Shown: one piece after another, positions 23,272 to 34,853 of the stretch
How positions within the stretch are numbered: position 1 is the stretch's first letter
How the letters are laid out: each line of letters opens with the position of its first letter
NCBI GenBank assembly: GCA_002224055.1
Contig: AZLU01000130.1
Location: 39,156-103,155, forward strand
DNA: 64,000 nt
Reading direction: 5' to 3'
Origin: Pezizomycotina sp. ARF18
Taxonomy: Eukaryota; Ascomycota
Translations under genes and position numbers: made by a program
The notes under the pieces: generated by a model
Database searches by the model: none
Seen by the model: the letters and a program-made list of their open reading frames with translations, nothing else
Told to the model about the DNA's origin: nothing

Positions 23272-24036
23272 GATGCCACGCCCGTCAAAATCAGCCTCAA
23301 GCGATGCAACAGCGCGTCGACGTCCTCAATAGGAACTCCCCCTTCGTCTCGCCCTCCACATCCTCCCCGTTCGTTTCCTCCCACCCTTCCTCCACAATTA
23401 AGCGGAAGACTCACAGCAGCAGCAGTTAGTAGCGGTAACTACAACCTCCACGGCCACCCGCAGCAGGCGTACCACGACCTCACCGGCTCCTCCTGCTCCA
23501 TTCCCCGTGGGTACCAGAACTTCAAACGCCGCGGAAGGTTGGTGTACAATGGTAGCAGGTATAGTGATAAAGGGATTCAATACTACGACGGAGAAGAAGA
23601 GGAGGAGGAGTATGAAGCAGAGGAAGAAGAAGGTGGATATTTTGAGCCTTGGATGTTTAAGCTTAACGTACGTAGCTCATCACCGCTTTTATACTCCACT
23701 TCCCCTTTTTTTCTCGGAAAAAACAAAAGTTGCTAATAAGCTTAACAGCACTACAACAAGCACCGCAAACCAGTCGACCGCACCCTGGCGACCTACCGCA
23801 TGCCTATTGTCGAGCGCGAGAGCATCATCGAAGACGCGGCCCACCGCGCGCGCAGGGATGCGGATAGAAGGGACGCGTTGATGTGGCACGGGGTCCGCGA
23901 CATGCAAGGGTTTATAATTTGTGCGATGATCTGGAGTACGAGGCCCACAACAGGATCAGGGACGAGGAGAGGAGTACAGAGCGTCGGTGAACTGGTGGTG
24001 GGCGACGGAAAGGGCAGGGTAGAGGATGTTGTATAG
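23272..24036 (+). CDS. polyacidic protein of unknown function, two exons
   Basis: The start chosen is the ATG at 23272 (MPRPSKSASSDATARRRP), because no ATG occurs in the other open frame before 23650. A Ser/Pro-rich N-terminus is followed by a Glu-rich stretch (about 23590-23640) and EPWMFKLN. A clean intron at 23668-23748 (donor GTACGT, branch TGCTAAT, acceptor AACAG) leads to exon 2: HYNKHRKPVDRTLATYRMPI, then ERESIIEDAAHRARRDADRR. A frame change at the GGGTTT near 23908 separates VYNLCDDLEYEAHNRIRDEE. The charged helical C-terminus and acidic core suggest a soluble, probably nuclear protein (inference). Confidence 0.45.
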
Positions 24037-24389
24037 TGAGGAGATGAAGGAAGGATGTCTTTGATTATTATTTCTCTCGTTTTTGGTATGGACATGCAAA
24101 GAACGGGATATCGCGATGAATGAGGTTTACACAAGAAGAAGATAAGAGACGACAGAATATCTAAAGGAAAAAACCCCGAGCAAGATGAGAAATACTTCAT
24201 CGGGAGATCGATTTAATGTCAATTTTATTATATTTCAAATACTAGTACCTTGTCCCGGGGAAGAATAAAAGATGTAATTCCGAGGAGCAAGCTTCAAGCT
24301 CAATGAACTTTCTTGATTCCAGTTCACTTTTTTAATTATAAAGATTGGACATGTTTATGGTTTCGTAGTGAAATATGACAACTATGGGA
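24037..24389. other. convergent 3' intergenic region
   Basis: AT-rich sequence between the plus gene ending near 24036 and the minus gene ending at 24390. No gene was seen. Confidence 0.5.
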
Positions 24390-27154
24390 TTATTGTTTCG
24401 CGGCTGCCTTTCCTTTGCCTTTACTCTTACTGCTGCTCCCGTTTACCGGCGCCACCCGCCGGTGCTGCTTTGTCCGCGACTTTCTTTTCCGGAAGGTGCT
24501 TCTCCACCGCTGTGTCAGCTTCACCAACCTCTCGTGCATCTCTTGTTCGTCGCACGTGCAGAACACGTAGTTCGCTCCTGTCCCTCCACCTTCGCAGAAC
24601 CCCGTCTCGTAGCCCGGCGCGACGTGGAACGGGGTTTGCTGAAGAACGTGGGGGGACAGCCCGCACTGCATATCGTACTGCTGGTTGCCGCCGTGTTGGT
24701 TTGGATGGCAGACGCATATATACTGGCACTCCACCGCCGCGGTGATGCGTTGAAGTCTGGGGAGGCGGCGCCGGGTATGTGGGACTTGGACTGGCAGTGC
24801 GCGTGGTCGAGGCGTGCGTGTTCCGGCGATCCGTTGGCGACGAAGATTTCGAGTGCTCTGGGGCGTCGTGGTCGGAACCGGCCTGCGGTTCGGGTCGGTG
24901 GGGGTCGTGTGCGTGATATGCTTGCGTCGATTGGGATTTCGAACTTTGTCCGGCTTTCGGTCGCCGCGCTTCGGGTATACTCACCGGGAGAGCGTTGGCT
25001 TCCTCCTAAGACCGAGGCCGCGGCTGCGTGTGATTTTTGCTGGCCTATCGGGGCAGCGGCGCCTTGTCTCTCTTTCTTGTGCTCAATGGCTGCGGGGTCG
25101 CAGGTGCATTCGACAGGATTCCCAGGGAGCCGGTTACCGCAGAAAGCGTTATCTCCCCTTCCGTTCTCAGCTTGTACTCCTTCTCCAGCAATTCTTGCTC
25201 GGCTTTGTCGGCCTTGCACTCGGTGACGAGGTACAGGAAGTCGGCCAGGAGAGGCTCGCGCCCGCGGCGGCATTTATTCTGGCAGAAGTCGCTTGCGGAG
25301 TGAGCCCGATGGTCGTCTACGCTGGCGGTGCAGGTGGGGTTCTTCGCACCGGCAGCCTTGCTCCGTGCAGTCCTGCTTTCCTTTCCGCTTGCAGTCCCGC
25401 GTCGATCTCGGCTTGGTTGCAGCTGCAGCTAACGAGCCCTTTCCCCGCCCCGTTGCCGTTGCAGAACGCGTTGATGTATGCGAAACCGGCGCCGATGTCG
25501 AACCGTTTCCGCAAGCTCATCAGTTCGTTTACCCACCTTTCTTCGTGGGCTCTGTTGATCGATTTCCCATCTAGCGGCTGGCAGCCGAAAATTATGAACT
25601 TGTCTGGAATCCGGAGGTGTCTCGAGCAGCGGCAGTAGCGCTGACAAAACTGCGTCGCGACCATGTCGTGATTCGTGTCGTGCAGCCAGCACACGGGGTG
25701 GCTTCGTAGCGGGGCACCTTGCTGCGAACCAGGTGCGGCGGCCTGCCCCTGCTGTGGTAACAGATGATCTTTAGTAGGGAGGTTTTGGCCCCTCGCCAAT
25801 CTCCCGCTGCTTTCAATCCGGCTGCGGCTTCTATCTTTTTACTCGTGGCGATTTCCTCCTCGTGGCAATTGCACCGACCTTACCCGCCCGGACCGCGGCC
25901 CCGCACAAGATGTTCAATTTCGTGCCGGCGTCCGATTCTTGATATTGTAGCGGTTCAGCAGGTCCGCCGCCTGCCGCACCCAGGACGCCATGTCCCCGGG
26001 GACTCGTCTAAATTGCTCTTTCTCGGTGCGCAGCCGTTGATCTTGGCGAGGAGCTGGAGCCATAGCGGCGGTCTGAATACCATGTGCACTTACACCTTTG
26101 GCAGAAGGGTATCGCGCTCGCGTCGTAGTTCGCGTCCGTAGCCAGCACTGGGGGTGCTTAGGCTGCGCTTTGTCGCCCTGTGGCTTTTCTAGCGCCGGCG
26201 GCGGTTGGGCCGCTGGGGCGCGCAACGGAAGATGAGGAACTGGGTTCAAAGGTTTGCCAGCCCTTGCGGAGGGCTCCATGTTGAGCCTGAGGGGGGACCA
26301 CTGGCTCTGGGACAACGTTTTCATGCTGAGAAGGAACTACGGGCGGTTGAGGAAGATATCCGTGATGAGGGTCGACGTGAGGGTATTGTTGTTGCTGCTG
26401 GGTTTGAGCGTGGTAGGGATCCAGCTACCCTTGCACCGGAAGCTGAGCCGGATCATTGCGCAGATGCGGTTGCTGAGGATAACCTTGCTGTTGGCCGTGG
26501 GCCTGTAATTGAGCAGGATGATAATAGCCGTGCAGTTGCGGTGTTGTTGATATGGCTGTAGGACATGGTCCTGAGGAGGACCATATGCTTGTGGTACCTG
26601 AGGTTGTTGCTGGTGGTGCTGGTGTACAAGAGCATCGACGTGATGCTCTTGTCCAGGGCTGCCGGTGCCACATACGTGAGTCATCCTGCGGGTTGTGATA
26701 GTAAGCTTGTCCTGGGAGGTGACCTGGGTCGTACGTGTGCTGCTGATGCTGGCCATAGTACTGATGCTGGCTGTGTTGCTGGGTTGGCTATATTGCTGGG
26801 GTGGTCGTATTGCTGCCAATGGGATACGTCGTCCAATGATTAGTCCCAGGCACCTTGATTATGAGCCGGTTCGTCGTGACCATACACTGGTTGATTATGT
26901 CCTTGAGGAACCACCGCGGGCTGCTGTTGTTGTGGTTGCTGCTGAAGATTCTGACCGATTATCTCCAGTGACCCTTCGAGGTCTTCCAACCAATGTCCCC
27001 GGTAACGGGTTCATGCGTTTCTCAAGTTCAGAGCGCCGGGCGTCCTGGATGCTAGACTTCGACCGACTCGAGGCCGAGGCCTCGCATACCCGGTAACATT
27101 TTCGAACAGCCCGAAGGAGTGAAGGATAATAACTGCGAGACTTTTACGGACCAT
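24390..27154 (-). CDS. modular cysteine-rich, probably secreted protein with Gln/His-rich N-terminal region
   Basis: The ATG at 27154 starts MVRKSLAVIILHSFGLF, a plausible signal peptide. From 27000 to 26270 the sequence is rich in Gln, His and Pro (QNLQQQPQQQQPAV, QAYGPPQDH). Four related cysteine modules follow. Module 1 (26160-25810) has HPQCW and FCQRCKC and ends CNCHEEE. Module 2 (25730-25370) has HPVCWLHDTNHD, FCQRYCRC and CNGNGAGKGLVSCSCNQAE. Module 3 (25320-25060) has FCQNKCRRG, FCGN and VECTCDPAA. Module 4 (24720-24400) has CVCHPNQHGG and FCTCDEQE, with a Lys/Ala-rich end. The shared theme is a distal CxCxx(E/D)(E/A) pair plus an upstream FCxxxC. About eight single-base frame changes interrupt it. 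No family recognised; the many cysteines favour an extracellular protein. A tandem shorter copy lies at 27980-29145. Confidence 0.55.
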
Positions 27155-27299
27155 CGCGCTGTCCGTGTATAGGTAGGAATGCGTTTGGAGAAGGACGATA
27201 CGTAAAGACCAAGAAAGCGGAAAGTGTAGTTCATAAAAAACACTGGATACAGAAAAAAAAAATTTGCTCCATTGAATATTGAGCTTCAAGTTCGCTCAC

Positions 27300-27850
27300 C
27301 CTATGGGCGCATGTAGGTATATGTATACAGCAATTTCCAACGAGCCCTTTCAGTTACTGCTGTAACCAGATTGCTGTTCGAGCCCTACGCCTTATAAGTA
27401 CGATCTTTTCCCGAAGGCGGTTACCGCCAGCGAAGCTCATATCCAACGAAAGTCAATCGAAGAAGCTGGAGCTGAATTCTCCAAGTTCACAATCCTGGTA
27501 TTCATAACCCAAATTTCGATAGCGCTATACTGCCCTAATCGCCGGCACCGTTAAGGTAGCGTCACACTAGTTGTGTTGGTCAGCCCTAACAATAATATCC
27601 GGGCGCTTATTTTGTGATATTTATTGCAATACTCCTCCGCAACCACCATCAGTTCATTGCACCAATAGTTCTGATAAGACAAGTTAGCGTAAGGCAAACT
27701 TCAGCGCATTCATTCGCTTTGCGCCAGGGTTAGAAATAGGAGGGCGATCGGTTGTGGGGGATAAGTTGGCTTGCTTTTTCTAGAATGATGGGAATCCAGA
27801 ATGATGGGTTCACGCAGCAGCCTTTAAGCTTGAGTACTACGATATACTCA
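27300..27850 (-). promoter_or_regulatory. upstream region of modular cysteine-rich gene, duplicated at 29245-29700
   Basis: Shared blocks with the region at 29245-29700, in the same order: ggcggttacc...gctcata (27420 / 29292), cagccctaac...gggcgctta (27580 / 29435), agcgtaaggc (27684 / 29552) and tttgcgccaggg (27718 / 29603). Identity is patchy, so the duplication is old or mutated. It lies upstream of both minus-strand copies and probably contains the promoter. Confidence 0.6.
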
Positions 27851-27979
27851 GAGTGATTATCTTGTATAGGAAATGATTTTTGATTTCAAACTCTCTCCGG
27901 CTTTCCGCCTTTGCGAAACGGGTTCATTCTCTAGGGAGGTCGTTAGCTTTCCTCTTATTCCCGTGAGATGCCGCTACTG

Positions 27980-29145
27980 CTAGGTTTCTTTGCCCAGAGC
28001 ATAGGCCTCGAGTTGTGTCTTCCAGGCCGCGATGGCAGAGGGGTCGCAGATGCACTCGACGGGATTCCCGCTAAGTCGATTGCGGCAGAAAACCGTTGTC
28101 TCCTTATCGGACTTTAGCTTATACTCCTTCTCGAACACTTCGAGTTCGTCCTTGGTAAGGATACATGAAGTGACGAGATGTATGAAACATCGGAAACTTT
28201 GGGGTGTCCCTCGCCGCCATCATAATGGCTAGGATGGCAAGATGAGCGGATGAGAAACTCGCCATCATTGTGTCTAGGAAGTTAATATCTAAGGGTATTA
28301 CTTCTAAGATAGGCAGCCCCTTAGGACAGGCACGACAAAAATTAAGCGAAATTTAATATATTATTACTATAATCGGACAAAAGTCTCTTCACACTCACAA
28401 TTAACACGACAAAAATACCGATTTTTCAGCAACAATCATATAATTACCACTTGATACAATATTTTAATAAATTTATGTTGTATTATAACTAATAGAGTTT
28501 TTATATATTTATAATTTTAAAGAAATCTATGAGATATTCAGTTTCCTGTGGTCCCGGCGGTCGTGGTTCCTTGCAATTTCCGCTACCATTGTCAGCCCCG
28601 CTGCTTTTTCCAGCCCTTGACCGGCGACGATGGCTGCTTCTTCGCAGCTGAAGCTCATGCTGCCAATCGAGGAAGCGCCGTCCTCATTGCAAATAGCGTT
28701 GACGTTCGCAGCCAGCTCATCGGGCTGGACGCCGTAATGCGTCCGCAGGTTGCTGTGCCGCTGGACCCAAGACGCGAAGTCTCTAAGCGAGGGATCGAGA
28801 AGTGCCGTTGCAGGGACAAAGCCGTTAATCCGGCCGTTTACGATTTTCGAATCAGGGGCGCACTTACACCCTTCACAGAAGATCAATGAGTTCACGTCGT
28901 ATTTCGTATTCTCGAGCCAGCGCGCGGGGTGTTTCCGCCGTAGATCGTTGCCCTGTTGCGCTCCCGGCAGCGATGGTCGGACCGCCTGCAGGCCATGCGG
29001 GGAAGCCGCCTGTGGATGAAATTTTCGAGGCCTAGCCGCATCTGGCACTCCTTGCGATCACGCCGCTTTTTCCAGTGCTCGACCTGCGTCGATCGCGACG
29101 CGATCGCAGCTGCAGCTAACTAACCGAGTCTGCCCGATCCGGAAT
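27980..29145 (-). pseudogene. truncated tandem copy of the modular cysteine-rich gene
   Basis: Reading from 29145, the copy starts in the middle of a module (LVSCSCDRVAIDAG, matching LVSCSCNQAEIDAG of the neighbour). A complete module follows at 28960-28530 (HPARWLENTKYD, FCEGCKC, NAICNEDGASSIG, then SFSCEEAA). After an AT-rich insert it ends with a copy of the third module at 28190-27980 (VFCRNRLSGNPVECICDPS, final residues ALGKET). The signal peptide and Gln/His-rich region are missing, yet the duplicated upstream region lies directly before it, so an internal deletion has joined promoter to module. Frame changes are present as well. It is probably not functional. Confidence 0.6.
28265..28528. 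repeat. AT-rich insert between two modules
   Basis: About 260 bases of sharply higher AT than either flank, with TATATA and few open frames, sitting between two coding modules. The ends share a weak inverted match (aggaagttaatatct against aggaaactgaatatct read in reverse), which is not enough to name a transposon. Confidence 0.4.
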
Positions 29146-29244
29146 CTTCACCCTCGCTGGTTACCCTTGGAAGATCTAGGGATTGAAATTCCAGAACACT
29201 TTATGCCATAGAGTCATGCCCCCCATCCCCTCCACTATAGCGGA

Positions 29245-29700
29245 ATTGATTTTCGCTCCCCACGCTTCATGGTACACTATTCTCCCGGTGGGCGGTTACC
29301 AATAAGGGAGCTCATACCCAGCGAAGAAACCGTTGGGAGGAGCTTGAGATAGTAACCTGCCAAGTCCCTTAAGCTCTATATGTACACCCACTGACCAATT
29401 TTAGGCTCCGTTTTAGTAGAGATTACGCTAATCAAATGGCCTCAGCCCTAACGATATCGCGGCGCTTACTTTAGCTATATCTCGTCCCATTAGCCTATAC
29501 TCCGCTGCATCATCTATCAATTCATCGTATAAATAGTTCCCACGGAACAAATTAGCGTAAGGCGAGCCTCAAATTGCAGCGCCAGTCCTCCGTTTTGCGC
29601 CAGGGGCAGATGCAAAAGAGCAGTCTAATACTGGACTCAGTGGCTTTTAAGCTTTGACTGCGACGATGTCTCATTAGTGAATCCAATATACATTTCAATT
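29245..29700 (-). promoter_or_regulatory. second copy of the duplicated upstream region
   Basis: Same ordered blocks as 27300-27850 (see that entry), lying just upstream of the truncated copy. Confidence 0.6.
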
Positions 29701-30471
29701 GGTTGATATGAAATTTCATTTCTACTAAGTATTACTTAAATTACATCAAGATAAAGACATTGGTGTTCGATCTATGAAGAAACCTGCCTGGGGAACTTTC
29801 GTCCGAAGTGATTCTTCCAATAACCCTAATATTCAGAGGTTCACGCAGGCTATACCCAGGCGCACATGATCTATTTTATGCAATTGGCGAGTTCCGTCGG
29901 TAGTAGTGAGTTGGCATCGAAGCTTCGGCCCAGAGCTAGAGAAGCATATAATTAGGAGAATATTGAATAGTGAAATATTATTCAGATCAAACGAAGCCGT
30001 AACAGAAGTATTTTATTCAGTAAAATCCGCGGATCCAGCGTTGTGGTATGTTTATGCGTCTCGCAACACCTCGCGCAACTCGCACAAGAAATAATATATC
30101 TTTGTGATTAAAACTTAATTCTTTTCGATCTATCGGAATATCATTTTCTCCCTTTGAGCATAAATGCGGTCAGGACATAATGCTGAGTTGTATGGGTTAA
30201 GTTTTTAGTACATGCGTCTCAGTATACCGATACTCTATCCTATGACGAGTGGATTCATTCATTGCACTCTCAAACTCGTATCATCAGACGTGTATTTAAA
30301 TAGAATATAAACGATATTTCCGCAAATCCACTCGCCATTCATTTTCTTGCTATTTGATGTTACGTTCGATTTCATCTAGTTGGACGCATCTCAGCCTTGT
30401 GATTTTCTTCCCTAGGTTATAGTATAAAATTGAGAAGAACTCCTAGAAACCTACTTATTGATACCCTAAAA
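29700..30471. other. intergenic and promoter of next gene
   Basis: A coding-like patch at 29906-30094 plus (PELEKHIIRRILNSEIL) has no ATG and no family. A C/T-rich leader lies just before 30472. Confidence 0.3.
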
Positions 30472-31050
30472 ATGGAAAGATACAATCACTCCAACAAGCC
30501 TCGCGTTGGTGTTGACTCGTTCTTTGACTCACCCGACTTCATCGACTTGACCCAATCATTACCACCGGGATCACCACTAGATCGCCAAGATACTAGTTTT
30601 AATAGTAGATATACATATTATAACAAACGGCATACTCCTTCAGTCGCCCCGGCCGATTTTTCTCCTACAGAGGAGGGCCCTCCGTCTTACGCTTCGCTCT
30701 TCTCAACGGAGCGATACACACCTACGCCTCAACAAACGTCAAGAATGGGTTACTTTAGCTGGCCCGAGTCGTGTACGCAAACGAACGTCGGTACCTACAA
30801 CACGAATCACAACTACATTGACTTAACTATCGAACCTGAAGAGCGACAGCTACAACTAGTGCGGCGCCGTATGCCCATCCGCGAGCGGTACGCAATACAG
30901 CACGAAGAAGCGGAGAGGGTGCGCTGGATCAAGGACTACGAAGACGCGACGAGGCGCCGGATTAGTTTGGAGGAGTATCACTCAAAGTGCGAGGACTGGC
31001 AAAATTATATAGATTGGAGGGAGTATGAAGAGGAAAGAAACCTTTATTAG
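30472..31050 (+). CDS. 192-residue protein with two SUMO-interaction-like motifs and a PPxY motif
   Basis: This is the cleanest ORF of the window: a single exon from the ATG at 30472 (MERYNHSNKPRVGVDSFF) to a TAG at 31048-31050. It carries FIDLTQ near residue 24 and YIDLTIEPEE near residue 123, both with the V/I-D-L-T core and, in the second, downstream acidic residues, as in SUMO-interaction motifs. Between them is GPPSYAS, which fits the PPxY ligand of WW domains. The C-terminal third is highly charged (RRRMPIRERYAIQHEEAERV, then tryptophan- and Glu-rich to EERNLY) and probably helical. No catalytic domain is visible. It may be an adaptor in SUMO/ubiquitin pathways (inference). Confidence 0.65.
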   Translation: MERYNHSNKPRVGVDSFFDSPDFIDLTQSLPPGSPLDRQDTSFNSRYTYYNKRHTPSVAPADFSPTEEGPPSYASLFSTERYTPTPQQTSRMGYFSWPESCTQTNVGTYNTNHNYIDLTIEPEERQLQLVRRRMPIRERYAIQHEEAERVRWIKDYEDATRRRISLEEYHSKCEDWQNYIDWREYEEERNLY

Positions 31051-32588
31051 GAGAGAAAGTTAAAGAAACAAAAATGATAGCTTGGTGAACGTAGTTATTA
31101 TGGATGGCGTGCTATCACGGTCGACATCGAATACATTGCGGCATGAGGCTGCTGTTTTACGAATGTGAATATCTACGCAGTTTCTTTATTGAACTTTGAC
31201 AAATAAATCCGAAAGAGTTTGCGATTTTGGGATTCAATGTCGAAATTGATTCCCTGCTCAAGAGGCTACTACATAAGCAATGTGAACGAGATAGAGGAGA
31301 TATGATCGCGATTTCTGGGGTAATGTATGGATCTTGATCCACCGGCTTCCGTGAATTTCAGGTGGATTTCAATTCGTGATTGCTAATATCAACTTCCGAG
31401 GAATTGTAGTCGAGCTCGGTGTTACTTTCGATCCGACATAGCGTGATCGTTCTTGGGATTTAAATTGACCTCATCAAATGGCGGTCACGGTAGCATTTTT
31501 ATGGACATGAGCAAGATAACTATGACAATATCCCAATGGAGCTATTTCTCAGTACTCCCAAGATGTGTTGGTTCAGCCTATAGTACCATGATCGGTTCCG
31601 TATTTGCCTATTTCCACTAATTTCTACCACTACCCCTACGCGAGGTTACTGTTGAGTGCTCCTAGATCCTACCCTATCGAACTCGGCCTAGCGCTTTATG
31701 CTATTAGAAAAGCCAATTCAATTTGAATCGCGAACATTACTTGAGAGATCTGTCTCGGAACGAGAAACATCCTGCGATATCCTAGCTCCTTCAGCAGGGA
31801 TGGTATATATCAAGAAAATACCCTCGCTTCTCAAATACCCTGGATAGCAGCCTAGACTAGTGAGCGATATCTATATAATAATACGGGCCGAGGATACAAA
31901 GAGTTTTTCTTTACGAAGCAACATGGCTGAACCTTGGCGTTCATGCCTCTATAAAGAACAGCAGGTTCTTGTCGATTCTGAGAGCAAGCTTTTTCCGAGT
32001 TCTGCTTCGGAAAGTTCTTTTAGGCATTTTCGGAAAACGTCAAGTTTGAAAAAAAAAAAAAAAAGGGAAGAAAGAATACGCGAAGGAGATGGGGTTATAA
32101 AATAATAAAAACTGATCCTGGCCTCAGCTGAGGTCTCAGTATCTGATGCCTGCTTGGCCGGGTTATGACAAGATATATGCGCCGACGAGAAAATTCGACA
32201 GGTCCAGGTGCAAGCAACTCAGCTCCAAGGGGTAAATCTGTCGTCCGGGTCTATCTTCAGATAACCTTTATGTAAATTACTCCACGATCACAATTAATGA
32301 GTTGTTTTTGCCCTTTTGTTTCCTCGCTCGCAGCATTACGCTCAGGGATTTTGACACCGACCGCTGCCCCTACTCCGCAATTACACCACCGACAATGTTC
32401 GCAGAAGGGACTCAAAAGATATAAGAACACAATCATTTTGTTGATCTCTGCCGAGCTTCTCTATTGCTCCGAAAGGCTGCATACAGTACCAGATAAATGC
32501 TTCCAAACCCGGATATCGCTAAGCAACGACAGATATACATCTAGCGAGCCATAAGAGAGGCGTTGAGCGAGCACGTCTCTACCCCTTT
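31051..32588. other. intergenic, no gene seen
   Basis: Short ORFs on both strands without recognisable content. The plus ORF at 31860-32105 ends in a run of A (32049-32063). No repeat or RNA gene was found. Confidence 0.35.
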
Positions 32589-33180
32589 TTAGTAAGCTTT
32601 ATAAAAATTCCGTGACGCATTGACACCCCGGTTTGAGATCGGAGATTTGCGCTGTCAAAAAGCTGGTGTTAACCAGGCCCCCGGTACCAAGGCCTCCAAT
32701 GTGTCCAATCGTATCAAGTAACCCACCAAAGCTCTAAACTGAAAAGGGAATACAATCGCCCCTTTAGGAGAAATCTCTTTGGAGACTGGATCTTCTTTGG
32801 GCCCCCTGGTCGCTTGTTTCATATCGGAGATTTGCTGTTACCAGATCGTGTAACTACCCTGAGGGTCCGATGCGGCTGCAGAAGCATGGAGCATGTGGCC
32901 ATCAGAGTCGAAGATTGTTCTCCGCGGCAAGCTCACGTCAATGCGCCCAACTCGTTTTTCTACTCGAGCTGTGACGTAGAGGTAGTGTCCAAGGCCAGTG
33001 ATCTCGTAACTTGCCCGTTGCCAATTCTCCTAGGCCAGTTTGTTTTCCAGTGATGGTAAGCCGAGCGAAGACCACCGAGATCGTGATCTTTCCTTTTTTG
33101 CATTGAACGAATTGGTATATAACTCGGAGCGAAAGACCACAGTCTGGTTCTGATCATCCTCAGAGAATACAGCACAGCTC
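32589..33180 (-). pseudogene. unrecognised gene remnant, head to head with the toxin fossil
   Basis: One minus-strand frame runs about 195 codons with only three internal stops (TAG near 33016, TAA near 32845, TGA near 32636), far longer than chance in this sequence. It reads AVFSEDDQNQTVVFRSELY near the start. Around 32910 it has RRTIFDSDGHMLHAS, which resembles the FDxxGxML motif of the secreted family described at 35422, 39312 and 59291. No start codon or signal peptide is clear. It may be a distant, dead member of that family (inference). Confidence 0.4.
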
Positions 33181-33220
33181 AGCAAATACAAGTAGACTCG
33201 TTTCTTTTGCTTCTACCAAA

Positions 33221-34853
33221 CATGTTAATATTCTATATATTCCAGGCTTCGCCCTCCTAGTCGGTTGCGCGTGGGCGCAAGAGCCAGAATTCAATCTCAC
33301 TTTCGACGCTACCAGACGTGCAAGCGAGTACAAAACATTCATCGGTCAATTACGTAACGCTGCCAGGGATCCGAACTCGGGATCCACAACCTTCCCGTTC
33401 TTCCGCCTCAGCCTCCGAGCGGTCAAACTCCCACCCGTTTCTTCGACGTTGTCCTGCAAAGAGCGCCGGGCCAAGCGATCAGGGTGAGGCTTCGTAGAGA
33501 TAACTTATTCGTTATCGGATACCGGAACAATAACACTGACTCTCCGTGGTACGAATTGATCAGGACAGGAGAGCAAGGCCTGATCAACGAATCTACTCCC
33601 TTGGGGTTCAGAGGCGATTACAACAGCCTGCAGGGTGCCGCGAATCAACAGAGGTCAAATATCCAGCTCGGCCGGCAGCAGTTCCAGAACGCCGTTGGGG
33701 AGCTTTTGACCGCTACCACCGGTCAGCAGAGAGCACACGGCTTGCTTATCGTGATTCAGATGCTTTCGGAGTCGGCGAGGTTTACGGCAATAACAGACGA
33801 GATCGTTAGCAACTACGAGGCGGGGGCCACGCCGAGCCAACGCGCTATAACCCTTCAAACATCCTGGGGTGCCCTCTCCGGCGAAGTTCTCCACCAGGAC
33901 CAGACCAACCAGGATCGCCTCAGACTTCCAGCTGGAAATACGCTTAGTATCCTTAACATACACACTTTAGCTGACATCGTGCTCGTGCTCGGTATCCTCC
34001 TACGTCAGCACCCTACCGGTTCAGGATCCCGAGCCAGGCGCGCCGCAGGACCCGCACGTATGGATACAATCGAAGCCCGCCAGAACTCTGGACTTATCCT
34101 CCCGGCCGTCCCCTCGTCGAAATATTTCACGTCTACATCTCCAACATCGACAACGAGAACCCGGGAGACCTCTACGGTACCATAACCGCCACCGACGGCC
34201 TGAACAGCTACTATATCTACAACCGCGACCGCTCCAACTACGAGTCCATCTACCCTGGCGGCAACCCCACACTTACGGGCCGTCCCGTGCGATCTCCGCT
34301 GCCGACGACTTCGTTATCGACTTTAAGCTCATGGACAAGGACTCCGACGCGTCCCCGACGACGAGATTATCAACGAAAAGATCAACTGGAGCCCCTTTAA
34401 TTGGAAAAACGTGTTCGACACGGTGCAATCTACCGGCTTGAGCGGCAAGTACGGCAACGGAGGCCTCGTCTGGGCCGTGTTGAGCAACGCTGCCGAAGCC
34501 TTGGTCGAAGTAATCTTGATTAACGGGGACAACGAAACCCGCGGACGTCTTCGGGAAGATCGAGTCCCAGACCACGAAGTTCAGCAACAAGATAACGCTT
34601 TCTACAAGGACGACAAGAACTACATCGATGTGCGCCCCGGCCAGGCGATTCCCTTGCTGCGCAGCACCGTGGTGGTACCAATGGATTCGACCCTCAAGAT
34701 CATCGCGGACCTGACGGACCACGACTCGGACGCTTCGCCAACGATGAGATCGCAAAGGGTACCGCCGAGTTCAAGCCCGAGATCCTCAAGTCGACTAAGC
34801 AGTCTATCAAAGGGAAGTACGGTGAGGTGGAAGTGAGGATTAGCTGGCTTTAA
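33221..34853 (+). pseudogene. fossil ribosome-inactivating-protein (ricin A-like) gene
   Basis: This is the remnant of a gene of the ribosome-inactivating protein family (rRNA N-glycosidase fold). Its parts are a secretion-signal-like beginning, the N-glycosidase domain (about 33260-34030) and a C-terminal beta-rich region made of two or three similar segments (about 34090-34850) of the kind seen attached to this domain in some fungal and bacterial homologues. It is broken, with roughly five breaks. Long stretches between breaks are still clean, so decay looks recent rather than ancient. It lies head to head with the remnant at 32589-33180 and next to the secreted-protein family cluster. Confidence 0.65.

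Noticed and set aside
24375-25638. Long plus-strand ORFs opposite the modular cysteine-rich gene
   Set aside because: They are antisense shadows. The minus strand carries repeated, mutually similar cysteine modules and a signal peptide.
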